64,000 nt of DNA from Umbilicaria muhlenbergii (taxonomy: Eukaryota > Ascomycota > Lecanoromycetes > Umbilicariales > Umbilicariaceae): NCBI GenBank assembly GCA_000611775.1, contig KK106983.1, positions 499,542 to 563,541 of the forward strand. The letters run 5' to 3'. Within the stretch, counting starts at the first letter, position 1, and each line of letters opens with the position of its first letter. This document shows positions 12,514 through 25,340 of the stretch, piece by piece. Under the pieces are notes generated by a model that did not search any database, was not told the DNA's origin, and was given only the letters and a program-made list of their open reading frames with translations. A program made the translations under genes and the position numbers.

Positions 12514-15500
12514 ACAGATATGACATTCTTTTGTTGTAGCCTCTGTCATACTGAGCGTCTTGATTGCAGTGTCATTACAGCAAGTGTGTATAATTTCTTC
12601 TGCACTGACTTATAATTCTTGCTTTCTAAATAGAAGGACTGTCACATTATTTCAGTGATAATTAAAATACTGACAGCCTTCAGCAATTCATAATTAAGTC
12701 ATTTTGATAAACTGTCAGCAGAATTCTTCTTGCCCTCTTGATATGTGATCTTAAAGTCATACTCAGTGAGCTTTTCAGCTCACTTGAGCTGCCTTCATGT
12801 GAGGTTTGAGGTAGTCATAAACCAAACAAGGTTTGCATGATCAGTCAATATGATGATCAGGTGCTTAGCGCCTCAACAGTAATGTCATCAATGATGCATG
12901 ACTTTCATGATGACAAGAAGCTCTTGCTCACCTGTATCATATCAGATCTCAGTATTTAGCAGCTTCTTACTGTAATAAGTAATTAATAATCAGTGCAATT
13001 AACTGTTAACTTTAAAGTGTTGCATCAAGATTCTGTCAATTGTGAATTCAGAGGTGTTTATTTCAACTCTCATGAGTTTGTTTTCATTAAAATAATGTAG
13101 TAATGAAGCACTCATGAAGATCTCTTTCAGAGCATTAAATGCTTTCAATGTGACTCCTGAGAGTGAAAAAAAGGCAGGTATGATGTTTACTTGTTGTAAC
13201 TTTCCTTTGACTTGCAGGTTGCATGCTGAATATCTTGTATTAAATTTTTATAATGAAGTCAGGTTGTTCTGCTTTCTTTTAGTAGCAGTCTGTTGAGATT
13301 GAAGAGGAGAGAATGATGTATTCTCAGTCTTCTTTTTATTCTTTTCTGTTTTCAAGAGATTTAACAGTGGTGCTGCAATTCATGAATAATCTCTTATAAA
13401 CCTTCAGAAGAAGTTGATGAAGCTTAAAAAAACCTGCAATTCATGAACATTCTCTGAGAATAATCATTCTTCAACAGCATGAATCCTTTCTGAACTCATA
13501 TGTATGCCTTCAGTATTGATCTTAAACCTCAGGAAGTTCACTTTCATTGCATTAAAAAAGCATTTGCTGATCTTAAGATGAAGATCATGACATCATAATG
13601 TAATTAATACTTGTCATACATGCTCCTTATGTTTGAATTCATCTTTGCTGAAGATCAGGATATCATCTAGATAAATCATGCAAATTATATCAAGAAACTC
13701 ATCAAGAGCCTTATCAATAAATGCTTGAAACATAACAGAAGCATTCATGAGATCAAAAAGCATGACAAGATATTTAAACAAGCTGAATCATGTTCAGAAT
13801 GTTGTTTTTCACTCATCTCTGCCCTTGATTCATATTTGATTATATGCATTCTTGCAGTTCAGCTTAGTGAACTTCTTAACTTCTTAAAGATGATTCAACA
13901 TGTCTGATATAAGTGGTAATGAGTAGTGATTTTTAATGATAATATCATTCAAGTGCTTATAATCAATGACTAGTCATAAGCTGCTGTCTGATTGCAGTAC
14001 AAACATAACAGGTAAAGCTGCAGATGATATTAATTTACAGATTATGTTTATCTTCATAACATTATCTAAATATACCTTCAGTACATTGAGTTTAATCAAA
14101 GACATTGAGTATAACTTTCTGAATGAAGGTTGCTGCCCTGATTTCAAGTTAATGACATGATCATGTGAACCTCTCTCAGATAAAGACTGCTTCTCAGCTG
14201 CTTGAAATATGTCTGTGAAGTCATGATATTCAGGAGGTAGACTGTCATAGACATTATTGTACTTTTTGTCATATCACAACAAGTTCATCTGTAGAGTATA
14301 TTTTTTCATATCAGCCACTAGGTTCATCAGCTTTATAAAGCAGTCAGTAATGATGAGGTTGTTTATACATAAAACATTCTTCAACACCTTCTTTTCACTG
14401 ATGATGAATATACAGCATGCAGTAGTATGTTTTAACTTTCTTCATAGGAATTTACTCATATCATAGTAGTGATTTGAGTTTGCATGAACTAAAAATGATA
14501 GCCTGAGGACAAAAGGAGCTGATGTGTTGTCTTATGTGATAAAGAAATGATTATTATAGTGGTAAAGTTGATCATCAGTGTTGTACACTGTAATCATCAG
14601 TACAACAGACTCTGATAACTCAATCACATTACCTCATGCATTGCCTTGAGCCTCATAGGATTCAGTTGATAGAGACAGCTTATTAACAACATCTCATGTG
14701 ATTGTATTGCCCTGGCTGCTGTTGTTGATAATATATGAATATTGTGAAGATTTGCTCATCATATCACTCATTGTTGTTATGTGCAGTTTCACCTCTAGTT
14801 GCTCTGATATCAGATGTGAGATATCATTAATAATTAATAATGAAGCAAACTGAAGGTGATCTGTGAGTCATTTATTTGCATTGACTGTGATGAAGACAGC
14901 TGTAGATCATTCAATCATACAATTATTTATTCAATGACTGATGACTTCATATTTAATGCAGAGACCTGTTGACCTTCATGCATTCACTTCATTCCTTGAG
15001 ATGAAGTCTCCTTGTCAGCATGAGGAGGTTGTGAATGTTCATGTCATCATTATAATTGCTCCCTCAGTGATGAGTATATGATTGAGATTCTGGCTCTGAT
15101 TGTGATTACTTTCATGATAGAAACCTCATGAGTTGTTTTCTCTTTCATGACTGAATTGAGTGAATTGAGTGCAGATTGTTTATTATTCAGTGAGGGATTC
15201 TTTTCTGTCATAATATGACATCTGTGTCATACTTTTATTGTTGTTGTCAGTTTTGCTTTAATGATCCTTTTTGGTGTCTGAGCGGCTTCAGAACAGTTTA
15301 TGATCAATGATGACATCAAGATGTGCTGAAATTTCCTGCACTGACTGTCTTGTAACCTGCGTCAGATCTCAACATCATAGTTCAGTCAAGATGTGATGAG
15401 GAAGTCTTGATCATCAGTGATCTTAAATGAGTGTCTCATCAATTTCCTTGTGTGAAGCTGAAAGAAAGCAGTAGAGTTCTGATAATCTGTCATATCAAGA

Positions 15501-16298
15501 GGTGATTGTATCATGATTGTGAAGTTCAACTGCATTAAACTTAGATGATGATATTTCATTCATTCATGTCTTCATCAGGGGATAAGTTCTTCTCTAAAAC
15601 CTTTAAAAAGTTGTTGTAAGTGATTTAAGTGTGATCATGCTGCTCTTTTTGCTTTCATCAGTCACTCATGACTGTTTTCTCAAGGTAGGTGCCTGCTCAG
15701 ATGATGAAATCTTATTCAGTAAGAAATTGCTCTGGCATCAGCTCCTGATTTTGATTGATTTCATTTAAATATTCTTGAAGTTTTCATCTCATGACTTTGA
15801 TGCCTCCTGCATAAAGATGAGGCTCTCATGACTTTATAAAATGTTGAAAAGGGGGAGGTGTGATGTCTGTTGTAACTCAACATCATAATTCATGTGATGA
15901 ACTTGTGTTGTTCTCTGAGTTTATCATAGTTGAAGGATCTTCTTGCAGGTGTTGATTAAACTCTCAGAGCTTTTTTTTATTATCCTCAAACTCAATTTCT
16001 TGTCATATGTGTCATAATTGTAATCACTGATGCTTGATGACTTCCTGATTGTGAGCAGTGACTGCTTCAAGATCATTAATAAAGTCATCAGAGTTACCTG
16101 CATCAATATGTTCATCATTGTCATTGACAATGTCAGAAGCAGAAGTGTCAACAGCTGATAATGTAAACCTGTTAATCAAAGGTCTTAATTTAACTTAATT
16201 GACTGCTTCACTGACCTGATGAGATTGAAGTGTTGATGTCATCATGTTTTATTTGCTTCTGATGTGACCGTTCACCTGAAGGTACTGAGTGATCAGTA

Positions 16299-16589
16299 TG
16301 TAAAAGATGAGGTGTACAACAGAGTGTCATAATGATGTTTGAACAGAGTGTCATAAACAATATAATCATGATGAGGTCAATGCAATGATTATACATTTTT
16401 TATTTGATGATAAAATTGATTACTGAGAAAGCAGGTTTCTGCACCTCCTTGTGAAGAGTTTTCACTTGATGTCAAGGTGCTGAGCGCTGAGTCATCATAT
16501 TTAAGTTATAGTGTCATATCATAGTGTCATATTATAATGTCATATCATAGTGTTGTACTGTTGTACTATATATATGATGGCCTCTGACA
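16299..16589 (-). repeat. Gypsy 2 LTR (5' LTR)
   Basis: Partner of 8027-8317, same 291-bp length, starting TGTAAAAGATGAGG. Read on the minus strand it lies upstream of gag. Confidence 0.93.
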
Positions 16590-16698
16590 ATATCACACAA
16601 TTTACTTGATCACCTTAATGTGTTCAGCTCAAGGATTAATGATGTTTTGATTAAAACATCTTACTGTGAAAGTGATATCAAGGCGTGTGTCACAGGTA
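16590..16698 (-). pseudogene. Copia reverse transcriptase end (copia piece 4)
   Basis: The minus strand reads TCDTRLDITFTVRCFNQN, then AEHIKVIK and IV-Y. This is the canonical end of the copia reverse transcriptase (TRPDI.FAV ... H..A.KR..RYL). It continues directly from the piece at 31118-31584 across element A and into 7430-8026 across gypsy 2. Confidence 0.9.
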
Positions 16699-17083
16699 CA
16701 TCAGCAATTTAGTAATGAGAATATGAGTTAATATCATTCACTTAACACTTGTGTAATGCGCTCTGATCTGCTGATCTCATGTCATAGCTCATGGCCGCTC
16801 AGAGTGCTTTTATTTGTGTCATTTGTGTATTGTGCAAATGTTACTTTTATTGATGCTATTATTTCATGCAGCTTTGCCGTGGAAATTCATAAGAGCACAT
16901 AATGTATACAAGTCAATAACATTGATGATGTCACTTTCAACTGTCAACATCATTATAATTCATTGAGCGCTAGGTTTATTTCATCTGATTCTTATGATTT
17001 ACATGATGATGTTGTTGAGTTTGTGCATTGTTAATTCAGTGTTATGTTCATCTTTCACGTTTGAAGTACTATAAGTGATGAAT

Positions 17084-17134
17084 GTTCATTGAACATACTT
17101 GTTGTTCAATGAACATTGTGTGAGTTCATTGAAC
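17084..17134. promoter_or_regulatory. Palindrome array 1: three GTTCAWTGAAC sites, 20-bp spacing
   Basis: GTTCATTGAAC at 17084, GTTCAATGAAC at 17104 and GTTCATTGAAC at 17124, exactly 20 bp apart. It lies about 385 bp inside the left end of element A, where CACTA-type elements usually carry subterminal transposase-binding repeats. Confidence 0.85.
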
Positions 17135-17229
17135 TTTCAAGTCATGAGAGAATATTGCATATAATGCAGACATTGCAAGATACATTTATACATGATTAAC
17201 CTCAAATGACTGTAGACTCACTCATCATC

Positions 17230-18930
17230 CCTTTTTATGAGATATATGACTCATCATGTGTAGTGCAGATTACAGATTATCTCTTGATCTTTTAATCTGC
17301 ACATCATGTGCTGACTTGTAATCATCACTTTGAACATCATCATCATATGATGCAGCTGCAACTGCTTAAATAAATCCTCAATCTTATACTGCTCCTGTGA
17401 CTTCAGTGCTGTCATACTCACTGTCATCATCACTGTTAAAGCTTCATTCCTCAGCCTGCAACTTCTTAATATTAATGTTGATGCTACACTTAGCTCCTGC
17501 TGAGGTCATACTCAGCTTTCATTGCTCAAATGACATCTAACGCTCAGGAAAGTACTGAATGATAGAATTAATTCAATAATGTAAGCTTTGATTATCAAGA
17601 ACACATCATTAGCCTGATTTAAGCAACATTAAAATAAAGAAAGACAGTCAAAGAGAGAAAGAAATAAATGAGTCACAGTTCAAGCATCATTAACATTGAG
17701 AGTGCTAACTAAAATGTTGTTATTAATGCATTCACATGTTCAACAAGTTTTTCAAGAATTTAAAAAACTTATATATTTAGTTCTTCTCCTCTTGAATCTC
17801 TCTTTTCTTTTATAACATAATCACTGTCTTCTTGCCTCTGTGAGTATTAACAAATTTCTCATAGTTAACCTGATCATCAATGATACTGTTACTCATTCAG
17901 AAGCATTTCATTTTCATGATGTTTAATTTCATCTGTCCTGTGAATTGTGTTTAATTTCAACTTTAATCAGCAGGTTCTTTACATGACTTCTTATGCTTTT
18001 TCATTTTTATCAACAGCATATAAAGGTCTGCTCTTTTAATGTTAAGATTATGTTTTTCAGTGTTGTTGAGTTCATCTGTTGATTCAGAATTGAGTCAGTT
18101 CTTAATTGTTGAATGTTTAACATGTCTTGTGATGTTCTATGTCACATTAGCACTTCATCATAAGTGATAACTTGATATGTCTTGCTTCTTTCTTGTTTTC
18201 ATTATTAATGTCTTCTTCATTCTTGTCCTCACTCTCTTCTTCACTTTCATTTTCTTTGTCATCTTCATTGCTGTTCCTCTTAAACTTCTCTTCATCATCA
18301 CTGTTGTTCTCCTTACTGCTCTTCAGCTTTGATTAATCTTTGTAGAAAGTGCTCCTATTCAGTGATTCTGAGCTAAAAGGGTTGTTTCAATTCCTTGACA
18401 AATGCAACAATGAGCTTGAAAACCACTGACTGTTCATCTCATACATTGGCAGGTCATTCAACATGTCAGCATATGAATTGTCAACTGTTTTAACATTCAT
18501 TACTTCTTCAACTTTATTCATTCTGATCTGCTGATGTACCTGATGTAGCAAAATACTCAAAATAGCAGTTTGTTGAGTCTCAACCTGAGCATATCAAGTG
18601 TGCTGTACTTAATTTCATATAGCTGCAGCATTATAATGTTAGCACACTCTCCCTGTGTTTAAGGTCATCACTTACTCATAACTCTTAAGTCATTAAACCT
18701 CTTAAGTTTAAATACCCCTGATTCATATTCTCTGATGCAATGTGTGATCATTGTTATCATGAAGAGTAATATGTTAACTGACAGTGAATCAAACATGTCT
18801 TTCATATAAGTTAGGTAGGTTATATTTATATTTATTTTCATGTACATCATCTGTATTAATTCATTGATGATGATTTAAGCATAAAATTTAACCTTGAGTG
18901 ACTGCATCTTCATCAATCAATAATCAGCAC
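17230..18930 (-). pseudogene. Unknown element gene with acidic region (element A)
   Basis: I do not recognise this protein. On the minus strand it reads from a region like IIINELIQMMYMK ... YLTYMKDMFDSL ... CIREYESGVFKLKRF, through a Lys- and Glu/Asp-rich stretch, to a C-terminal run of Asp near 17.4 kb. It is duplicated in element B (43.7-45.36 kb), where the acidic stretch is clearer. The hydrophobic segment followed by CIREYESG loosely recalls DUF6532-like fungal proteins, but that is only a hint. Many TGA stops. Limits approximate. Confidence 0.5.
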
Positions 18931-21900
18931 TCAACACAGGTTCAAGTCACTTACCTTGTTACATGTAAAATTATCTGCTTTAAGCAATCATTCTGCAAGA
19001 TTTTTAATGTTCTCACATGACATCTGCAGCTGTCAGTCATAAGAGCTGATAATTAACTGTCATATCTGAGTCATTAAGTGACTGTGAAAGGCATTAAATG
19101 AGTCATAAAGCTGTCAATGTTAATTATGATTTATATAAAAAGTCAACTCTTTCTACCTTGCAGGCCTCTGCAGCAGTGAGAACATTTTACATCTCAGCAT
19201 GTTTCTTGTCTGTGACTGTTCTCATTCATTGAGTTATTTTTATTCAAGCATCACTCATCCTGTCATTAAGTCACTGTTTGTTAATATCTCATCATGAGGT
19301 GCTTTCTGATTCAGCATTGTCACTGAGTATTCATGCCTTCAAGTACATCATATAAACTGACATCAACAGTTCATGATCTGATGTTGAATGACAAGGCTCT
19401 CAGCAGAGTGCCTTTTCTTATAAGTACTGAGTTGAGATATCTGAGGAATTTTTGTTATTGTAATCTGAATCAAGGTTGTGGTTTTGTGAGGTTGACTTTT
19501 CAGTAGAAGATGAATGTGAAGTAAAGATCACTTCTCTTGTAAAATACCTCAATGATTACTTTAAGTGATATTCAATTGCTGATCTGAACTGTTAAACTGT
19601 TAATATTGAATCACTGCACTCTCTGTGTGATAAACATTTACCCTCATACTGATGCAGTCATCACTTATGAAATTGAATATGATATCATTATCACACTGTT
19701 TCTGCATCTACTTTATAACAAGAACTCAACACCTCTTTGATGTCTTCTCATAATTTACAGCCTTTGAATGATTATGCTTCACCTGTAAGTAATTAGGTTT
19801 TGCATTTGCTTGAATTAATTTAAAGTAAACAGTGTTTACTGTTTATTCTGTATTCAGATCATGACCTTTCATAATGCTGATGATGCTCAACACTGATTGA
19901 CTGAGACAGGATGATGTGATAAATATAAAAGATTATTTCATGATGCTGTTTTGAAAGATTATTTTGAAAAATTGTTTTGAGAAGGGTGCTGTTATTTCAA
20001 TGCATCACACTGATAAATTAACAACATGTCAGTGAATTAGCACAGGTTTGTGCAGTTACATGCAGAATTACAAGTAATCTGTTTAATGAACATCAAGAAG
20101 ATGTTGTGAGTCTTGACAGTCACTGATATTAAAAATGTGAGTGATTGATTAAAAATGTCATCACAACAAGAGATGCTGTGACAGAGTCTTGCAGCTTGTA
20201 ATTTGTGATGTAACTTCAAGACTTCTTCTTCTGATGTGTTGTTTCAATCAGTGATCATGATTCTGACAGGCAAGAGATCTACAAGAGATCAGATGCTGTC
20301 ATTCACAGTTTTTTTTAAATCTTTGTATTTAAAACAGTAACACAACTGTGTAACATTGACTTCCTCTTAAGCACTGACACATTGACTGTGTAGTGTATGC
20401 ACATCAGCATAGTGTCTCACTCAAAGGCTTGAGTGTAAGATATTAAAAAAGAACAGAGTGCACAAGGCCTGAGATAATACTGATGATGACATGTCTTAAT
20501 AAGTCATGATCACAATCTGATGACAGCAGGTTACATGATGATTTTTAAATTAACAGATATCAGTTTCCTGCTTCTTTATTCATTGATATTAAGTCAAAAC
20601 ACCTCAGTGAAGGCTTTTTCCTCTCAGAATTAAACCTTCCTCATAAACTTCATAGCCTGCTTCATATGATTGAGAATGTTCATTTGATTATAATATCTAT
20701 TAATAACTTCTGTTCAAAGACTCATTTCTGTTGCTGTCTAGATGCAATTAATGATGAGTGAATGATTTCTGAAGTTGACTTTCTACCTAGGAGTAGGTAT
20801 TTATACTGTGTTGATGTTAATTTTACAGCAAACATGCATTAACTTATTAATTGTTGATCAGGGCGTCTACAGATGATTAGATGACTTAATTTTATGATGA
20901 TCCTTAAAATGTATCTTGAACACCTGAAATCTCACTTCTTTTGATCATGAAGAAGAAATGTATTAACTTCTCAGTGTGCATCTCTTTCAAAGTCATCTTT
21001 CATTCCTGCTCATTTGTGATGCGCATGCTCATCACTTTTTTATACTTATATAATATGACATCCTCATCATCCTGATAGTTCAACTCCCAGGTAATCAATG
21101 TCAGGAAGGTGAGGAAGTTTAAATCATTCACAGTAATTATATTTTTTAATGCCTCAGTCTTTAGCAGATCCTGTGATTTACAGAAGATGCTGTAATGTGC
21201 ATTTTAATAAATCTGTATCATAATATATTAAATGACTTTTATTAATTCATCTTTCTTGCTGTTTATTTGTGAGACGGGTCCTGCAGCTGAACATTAAGAT
21301 GTGTTAATCATGTGACTTAAGATTGAAGAGATTAATTCCTCATGAGGATTTAATCTTCTCTTGCTCTTCACCTGCCTCCTCTTGTTGTAATTGCACTGTT
21401 GTGTCATAAATGTGAGGCATTTGTCACGCCACTTGTCAGAAACGCTGCAGAAGATGTGATTAAATTCATGATATATCAATTTAAAGATTCATCATAATAA
21501 CTCTTTGATTCTGCTTGTGTTTAGTCAGCTCTTTAAGAGACTCAGGTTTCTCATTTAAGTCTGCAGTTGTGTTAATATTAAAGCATACATGCAGTCATCA
21601 ATATTAAGGTGATTGTGTATCAGGTCATTTATTCATGTCATTAAATTAACTTTTTTCAGATTCTTCATCATGTAGTTTATTGAGGATGATGAATAGGTGC
21701 TTTTAATGCAGCATTTAAAAACATGCAGTGACCTGATGTTTAAAATGTGAAGTAAAGTCTTTGACATTATCAGTTCCTCTGAGGGCCTCACTGCATTTAA
21801 ATTCAATTAATACTTCATCACAGGCAGATGCTGAAGGTTTTGTGACTTCATGAATGAGTTGAAAATTTCAGTAAAGATCTCTTTATACAAATGATGACAG

Positions 21901-21950
21901 TATATCACACGCCTCTATTTCAGGAACGTCATGATAATCATCATTGTAAA
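18931..21950 (-). pseudogene. Unknown element coding block (element A)
   Basis: This block reads as protein over long stretches of the minus strand when TGA is ignored, but no family is recognised. At about 21.95-21.6 kb it reads YNDDYHDVPEIEA, HEVTKPSASACNEVLI and related text. At 21479-21294 it has KWRDKCLTFMTQQCNYNKRR followed by a basic stretch. Near 21.1 kb it has NFLTFLTLI. At 19.9-19.1 kb a separate frame is continuous. Element B repeats it at 45.4-48.57 kb, with transition differences. It may hold more than one gene or several exons. Its upstream border is palindrome array 2. Confidence 0.45.
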
Positions 21951-21974
21951 CATGTTCAGTCAAATATGCAGTCA

Positions 21975-22048
21975 GTTCATTGAATGAAAATCAACATTCA
22001 TTGAACTAAAATCAACATTCATTGAATGAAAATCAACATTCAATGAAT
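21975..22048. promoter_or_regulatory. Palindrome array 2: four sites, 21-bp spacing
   Basis: RTTCATTGAAY-type sites start at 21975, 21996, 22017 and 22038, each 21 bp apart. The array lies between the 3' end of the transposase gene and the start of the next minus-strand coding block, where the promoter of that block would be. Confidence 0.85.
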
Positions 22049-22049
22049 G

Positions 22050-25000
22050 TTATCTCCCTCAATTATAATACAATGTCACTTGCACTCCTCACTCAAGAAA
22101 GTCCTCTTCATAGATTGAATTGTACATGTCTCAATCATTGAAACTGTTGAGATAATAAATAGTCCTCTTATGTTCTTGAGTTTTCCTTGTCATCACTGAT
22201 ATAATGTGTACGCTTCTTATGATTGTGAACATCATATAAAACCTTTGACCCCTCACAGATCAAGGGTTCTTTGAGGAACACTTTGATTAATCACTTAATT
22301 CAATCATGCTGTGTACACCATGTTGACGTGCCTTGTTGAGTGGTTTAAATAGATCAATTAAAGCATCAGTATGATGAATGTTCTTTCTCTTATCATTTCA
22401 CTGCAGTGAATCTATCACTGATGCAATAAGTTGTAATTTCCCTGATAGTTACCTGTTTAATATGTTAAATGCATCAATGATATGATTAAGTTGTTTCTGA
22501 ATCAGAACACAGTCATGTCTTTAATTTTTAAACTTGTTTTGTCAGTCAGGTGTGCAATATACTCTCTCAGTTATTAAAACTTCAAGATTATTCACATTCT
22601 TCTCATTCTGTTTTCAGCACTTTAGTGACCCGTGTACACATATGTGATATGATTCAATTCAAGATGAGTCTTTTGCTTTATGATTCAAATCTCTGTCTGA
22701 TACTGTGATGTCATTCATAGCATTCTGATATTTTTTTACAAAACCTGTCAGGGTATCTAGTAAGCCTGAGATATTAAAAATATCAGTGAGAGTTAAAATA
22801 AAGCATCACACTTTGAGGTTGAGCCCTGCTAACTGTATTAATGAAGCTTTATTTCTTTTTGAGAGGCCTTTCAGCTTCTTGAGTGAATAAGCTCAGCTGA
22901 GTTTGATAGCTGAAGTTATCATTGCATTACATGATGTTTAACTGTCCTTGATATCACTGTGTAAGATGATGTCTTTCATAGTCAGTAGTTTCAAACAATG
23001 AGTGTTATGAAGCAACAGTTGTCATTGAAAGATCTTTTACTTATTTGTTCAGTTAAAGTATGTTTTTATTAAGTACTTATGAGTGACTTCACTATGTTCT
23101 GTATCAACATTGTCTGCAGCACTGTATTTGTGAATGTGTTCAATGTAGTGAGTCATCACATGTAATTTTGAGATGTTAAAGTGCCCTTTATTCATATTAG
23201 ATTCAGACAGCCTCAGATGACAGAAGACATCCTTGAGTCTGTTTATTTAAAATAAAGCATGTTGCATGTATTAAAAAGTGTCCTCATCATGTGAATGATA
23301 CTGTGTCAAAGTAACAAAGTTCATCATTACTCATGTGAAATGCACTGCTGCTGAAGCGTGAGGAGTCAAGAGTGATGCAATTATAAAAATAATTTAACAG
23401 ACAATTAATCTCTGATCTGCTTCAATTTATTGTTTGACACTGCTGTACTTCATAAATCTTTTCAAGCCTGAGAATGCTGAAATCAGATGAAATCTCTGAT
23501 CAAGTTGAGTCATCTTTGAGGTGAAGTTGATTAAATCTCACATTCTCTTTCTTCTTCTTGCAGTGAAAACATTCTTCTCAATAAGTTCACTCAGTCATTA
23601 AATTAAGTAAGTAACCATCCCTTTCAAGAGTTGATGAAGTACATCAATCATCATGAATTCATGTATGTTAACTTGATGATGAGCTCATGTGAAATTGATG
23701 ATGAAATGAATTTAAATGCTGTTATTATTCAGTATCTCTTCTTCCTCCTGACACTGAATTTAATTCATTGTTGTTTGATGAGTTCTTGAAGGTCAGTTGC
23801 CTTCAAGGTTTTCATGCTCATTGAGAGGGACTTGACATATAATGCAGTGTTGATTCATCTTTACCTCTGTAATCAACACCTGTTCCTCATAATTAATCAT
23901 GAAGCTTGTAATAACAGAGTAACAGCATCTGATCTTCTCATCTGCACACTTTATCAAGATATCCTCTCTAGCAGCTGTCTCAACAGTTAATACTCATCAG
24001 TCTTAATTGAATTGCTGTGAGCATGTGAAGTACATACACTTTAAAATCAATAACAATGTCATATGTCAGACTCTTACTTTGATGTTATCACTGTCATTCC
24101 TCACAATCAGCAGGAAACTCAGAAGTATTAAATTAAGTCATGTCTGAAAACATCTTGATTATCAATTTAAATTCCTTATGATTAAATATATTAATCAAGC
24201 TGATAAATCATCTTGATGCTGTGTCAGAACTGTCTTGTCAGTGGAAATCAACAGTGACATTATTGTTGCATCATTCAGAAGTTTCATCTGTGTCTCTCAT
24301 CATCAGTCTTCAGTATGCATCTCACTATAGACCCTCTTGTTTTCAGAGTTATATTGTTGAGTTGAGGCATATGTCAGATTACTGTTGAAGGCTTGATGAC
24401 TTAATAAAAACTGAAGAGTGTTGATGATGTCTCTGTACTGTATGCAATACACAATGTTCATTACCTCATCATAGGTAGATTTTACTGTAAAGGTTTAAGA
24501 TGTTCACTCATCTTCACCTCTTACAGAGCTGATATTATATGAAATCTGATGTAATTTATTTAGTCATTCCTCTGCATTCTTGAAACTTAGAAGTGAATGA
24601 AAGTGATGCAGATGAAGATTTTTAAAAAATCTGTTCACACTTTCTTTCATTGCCTGAGTTTGATGCAGTCAGAAAGTGAAGGCATAGTCTGTCTTATTAC
24701 AAAACAGGTGATAATTTGTGTTAATAGATGTGTTTGTGCTCTGCTTGTGATCATAATTTATAGAGGCCTCTGAATGAGCTGTATTTAAAATGCCTTCAGC
24801 TCAGCAGCCTGTTGCCTCTTGAAATGATTCAACTCATAAGGATGTTGATGTTGACAAAAGATCAGATTAAATTGATATGCCTTCTGCCTGCATTAATCCT
24901 TGTTTCATAAATGACTGTGAATCAGTTGATGTTCTTCAGGGAATTGAACATCCTTGATTGTCAGGAATATTCAGGAGGCTGTCATTCACATTGACATTAT

Positions 25001-25340
25001 AATTCATCTCAAAGTTCATATACTCATTGCCTTGTTCCTCTGATACCTCTTCTGTTTCCTCAGGTATTGTCTTGATAATCTCTCAGTTTGTGTCATTTTG
25101 TTCATTTGTTGTTAAGGGCATTGATGACAGTTCACATCATGAGATTCTTCATGATCAATTATGAACATGAACTGAGCACCTTGTTATATGATGTTTCAAT
25201 GCATTACTGTTATTCACACTCTTTCTGCAATCATCACACACATGAAACATGCTTATCAACAAAGCACAAACTGTCTTTGTTAATGTTTGATTGCCTGAGT
25301 GTCTAGATGCAGTGACCGGGATGATGTTTTAATATTAATA
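22050..25340 (-). pseudogene. Plavaka-type transposase (element A)
   Basis: Read through TGA on the minus strand, the order matches fungal Plavaka transposases of the CACTA/EnSpm group. It has TDYAFTF and VNRFFKNLHLHHFHSLLSF, then STYDEVMNI near 24.5 kb, then TIMSLLISTDKTVLTQH near 24.2 kb. FMINYEEQVLITEVKMNQHC with a following C-x2-C lies near 23.9 kb; HHQVNIHEFMMIDVLHQLLK near 23.65 kb; and NTEHSEAAHKYLIKA near 23.1 kb. Known of the family: these enzymes cut and paste elements with short terminal repeats and 2-4 bp target duplications. The N-terminal part (about 25.3 kb) may be a degenerate zinc finger. Dozens of TGA codons and Arg-to-Cys/His changes make it inactive. Start and end are approximate. 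Confidence 0.85.

Larger units (their letters stand above)
10045..16160 (-). pseudogene. Gypsy 2 gag-pol polyprotein with chromodomain
   Basis: The minus strand read through TGA gives gag (about 16.16-15.2 kb, including FFQLHTRKLMRHSFK), a protease-like region near 14.8 kb and reverse transcriptase with an unmutated YLDDILIFS at 13651-13680. RNase H follows at about 13.3-12.7 kb. The integrase has its zinc finger near 11.55 kb (CHDCVKYQK) and the core ILVIIDKLTKMAHY ... LITDRD at about 11.4-11.2 kb. A chromodomain lies at about 10.6-10.44 kb (VKAIVNN ... LQYFIK). After the chromodomain the frame runs straight into five 18-residue repeats and stops at 10045. Four 30-residue repeats sit between RNase H and integrase. 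The intact catalytic Asp pair contrasts with the other three reverse transcriptases here, but many TGA stops still make this copy dead. Confidence 0.9.
8027..16589 (-). mobile_element. Gypsy 2: LTR retrotransposon with both LTRs
   Basis: Two 291-bp direct repeats (8027-8317 and 16299-16589) start with TG and end with CA. They flank gag, protease, reverse transcriptase, RNase H, integrase and chromodomain on the minus strand. The flanks give a 5-bp target duplication with one transition: GTATC at 8022-8026 and ATATC at 16590-16594. The element sits inside a copia reverse transcriptase/RNase H gene. Extra features are a polypurine tract, two in-frame protein repeats and an antisense cysteine-cluster gene. 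Its length is 8563 bp. Confidence 0.93.
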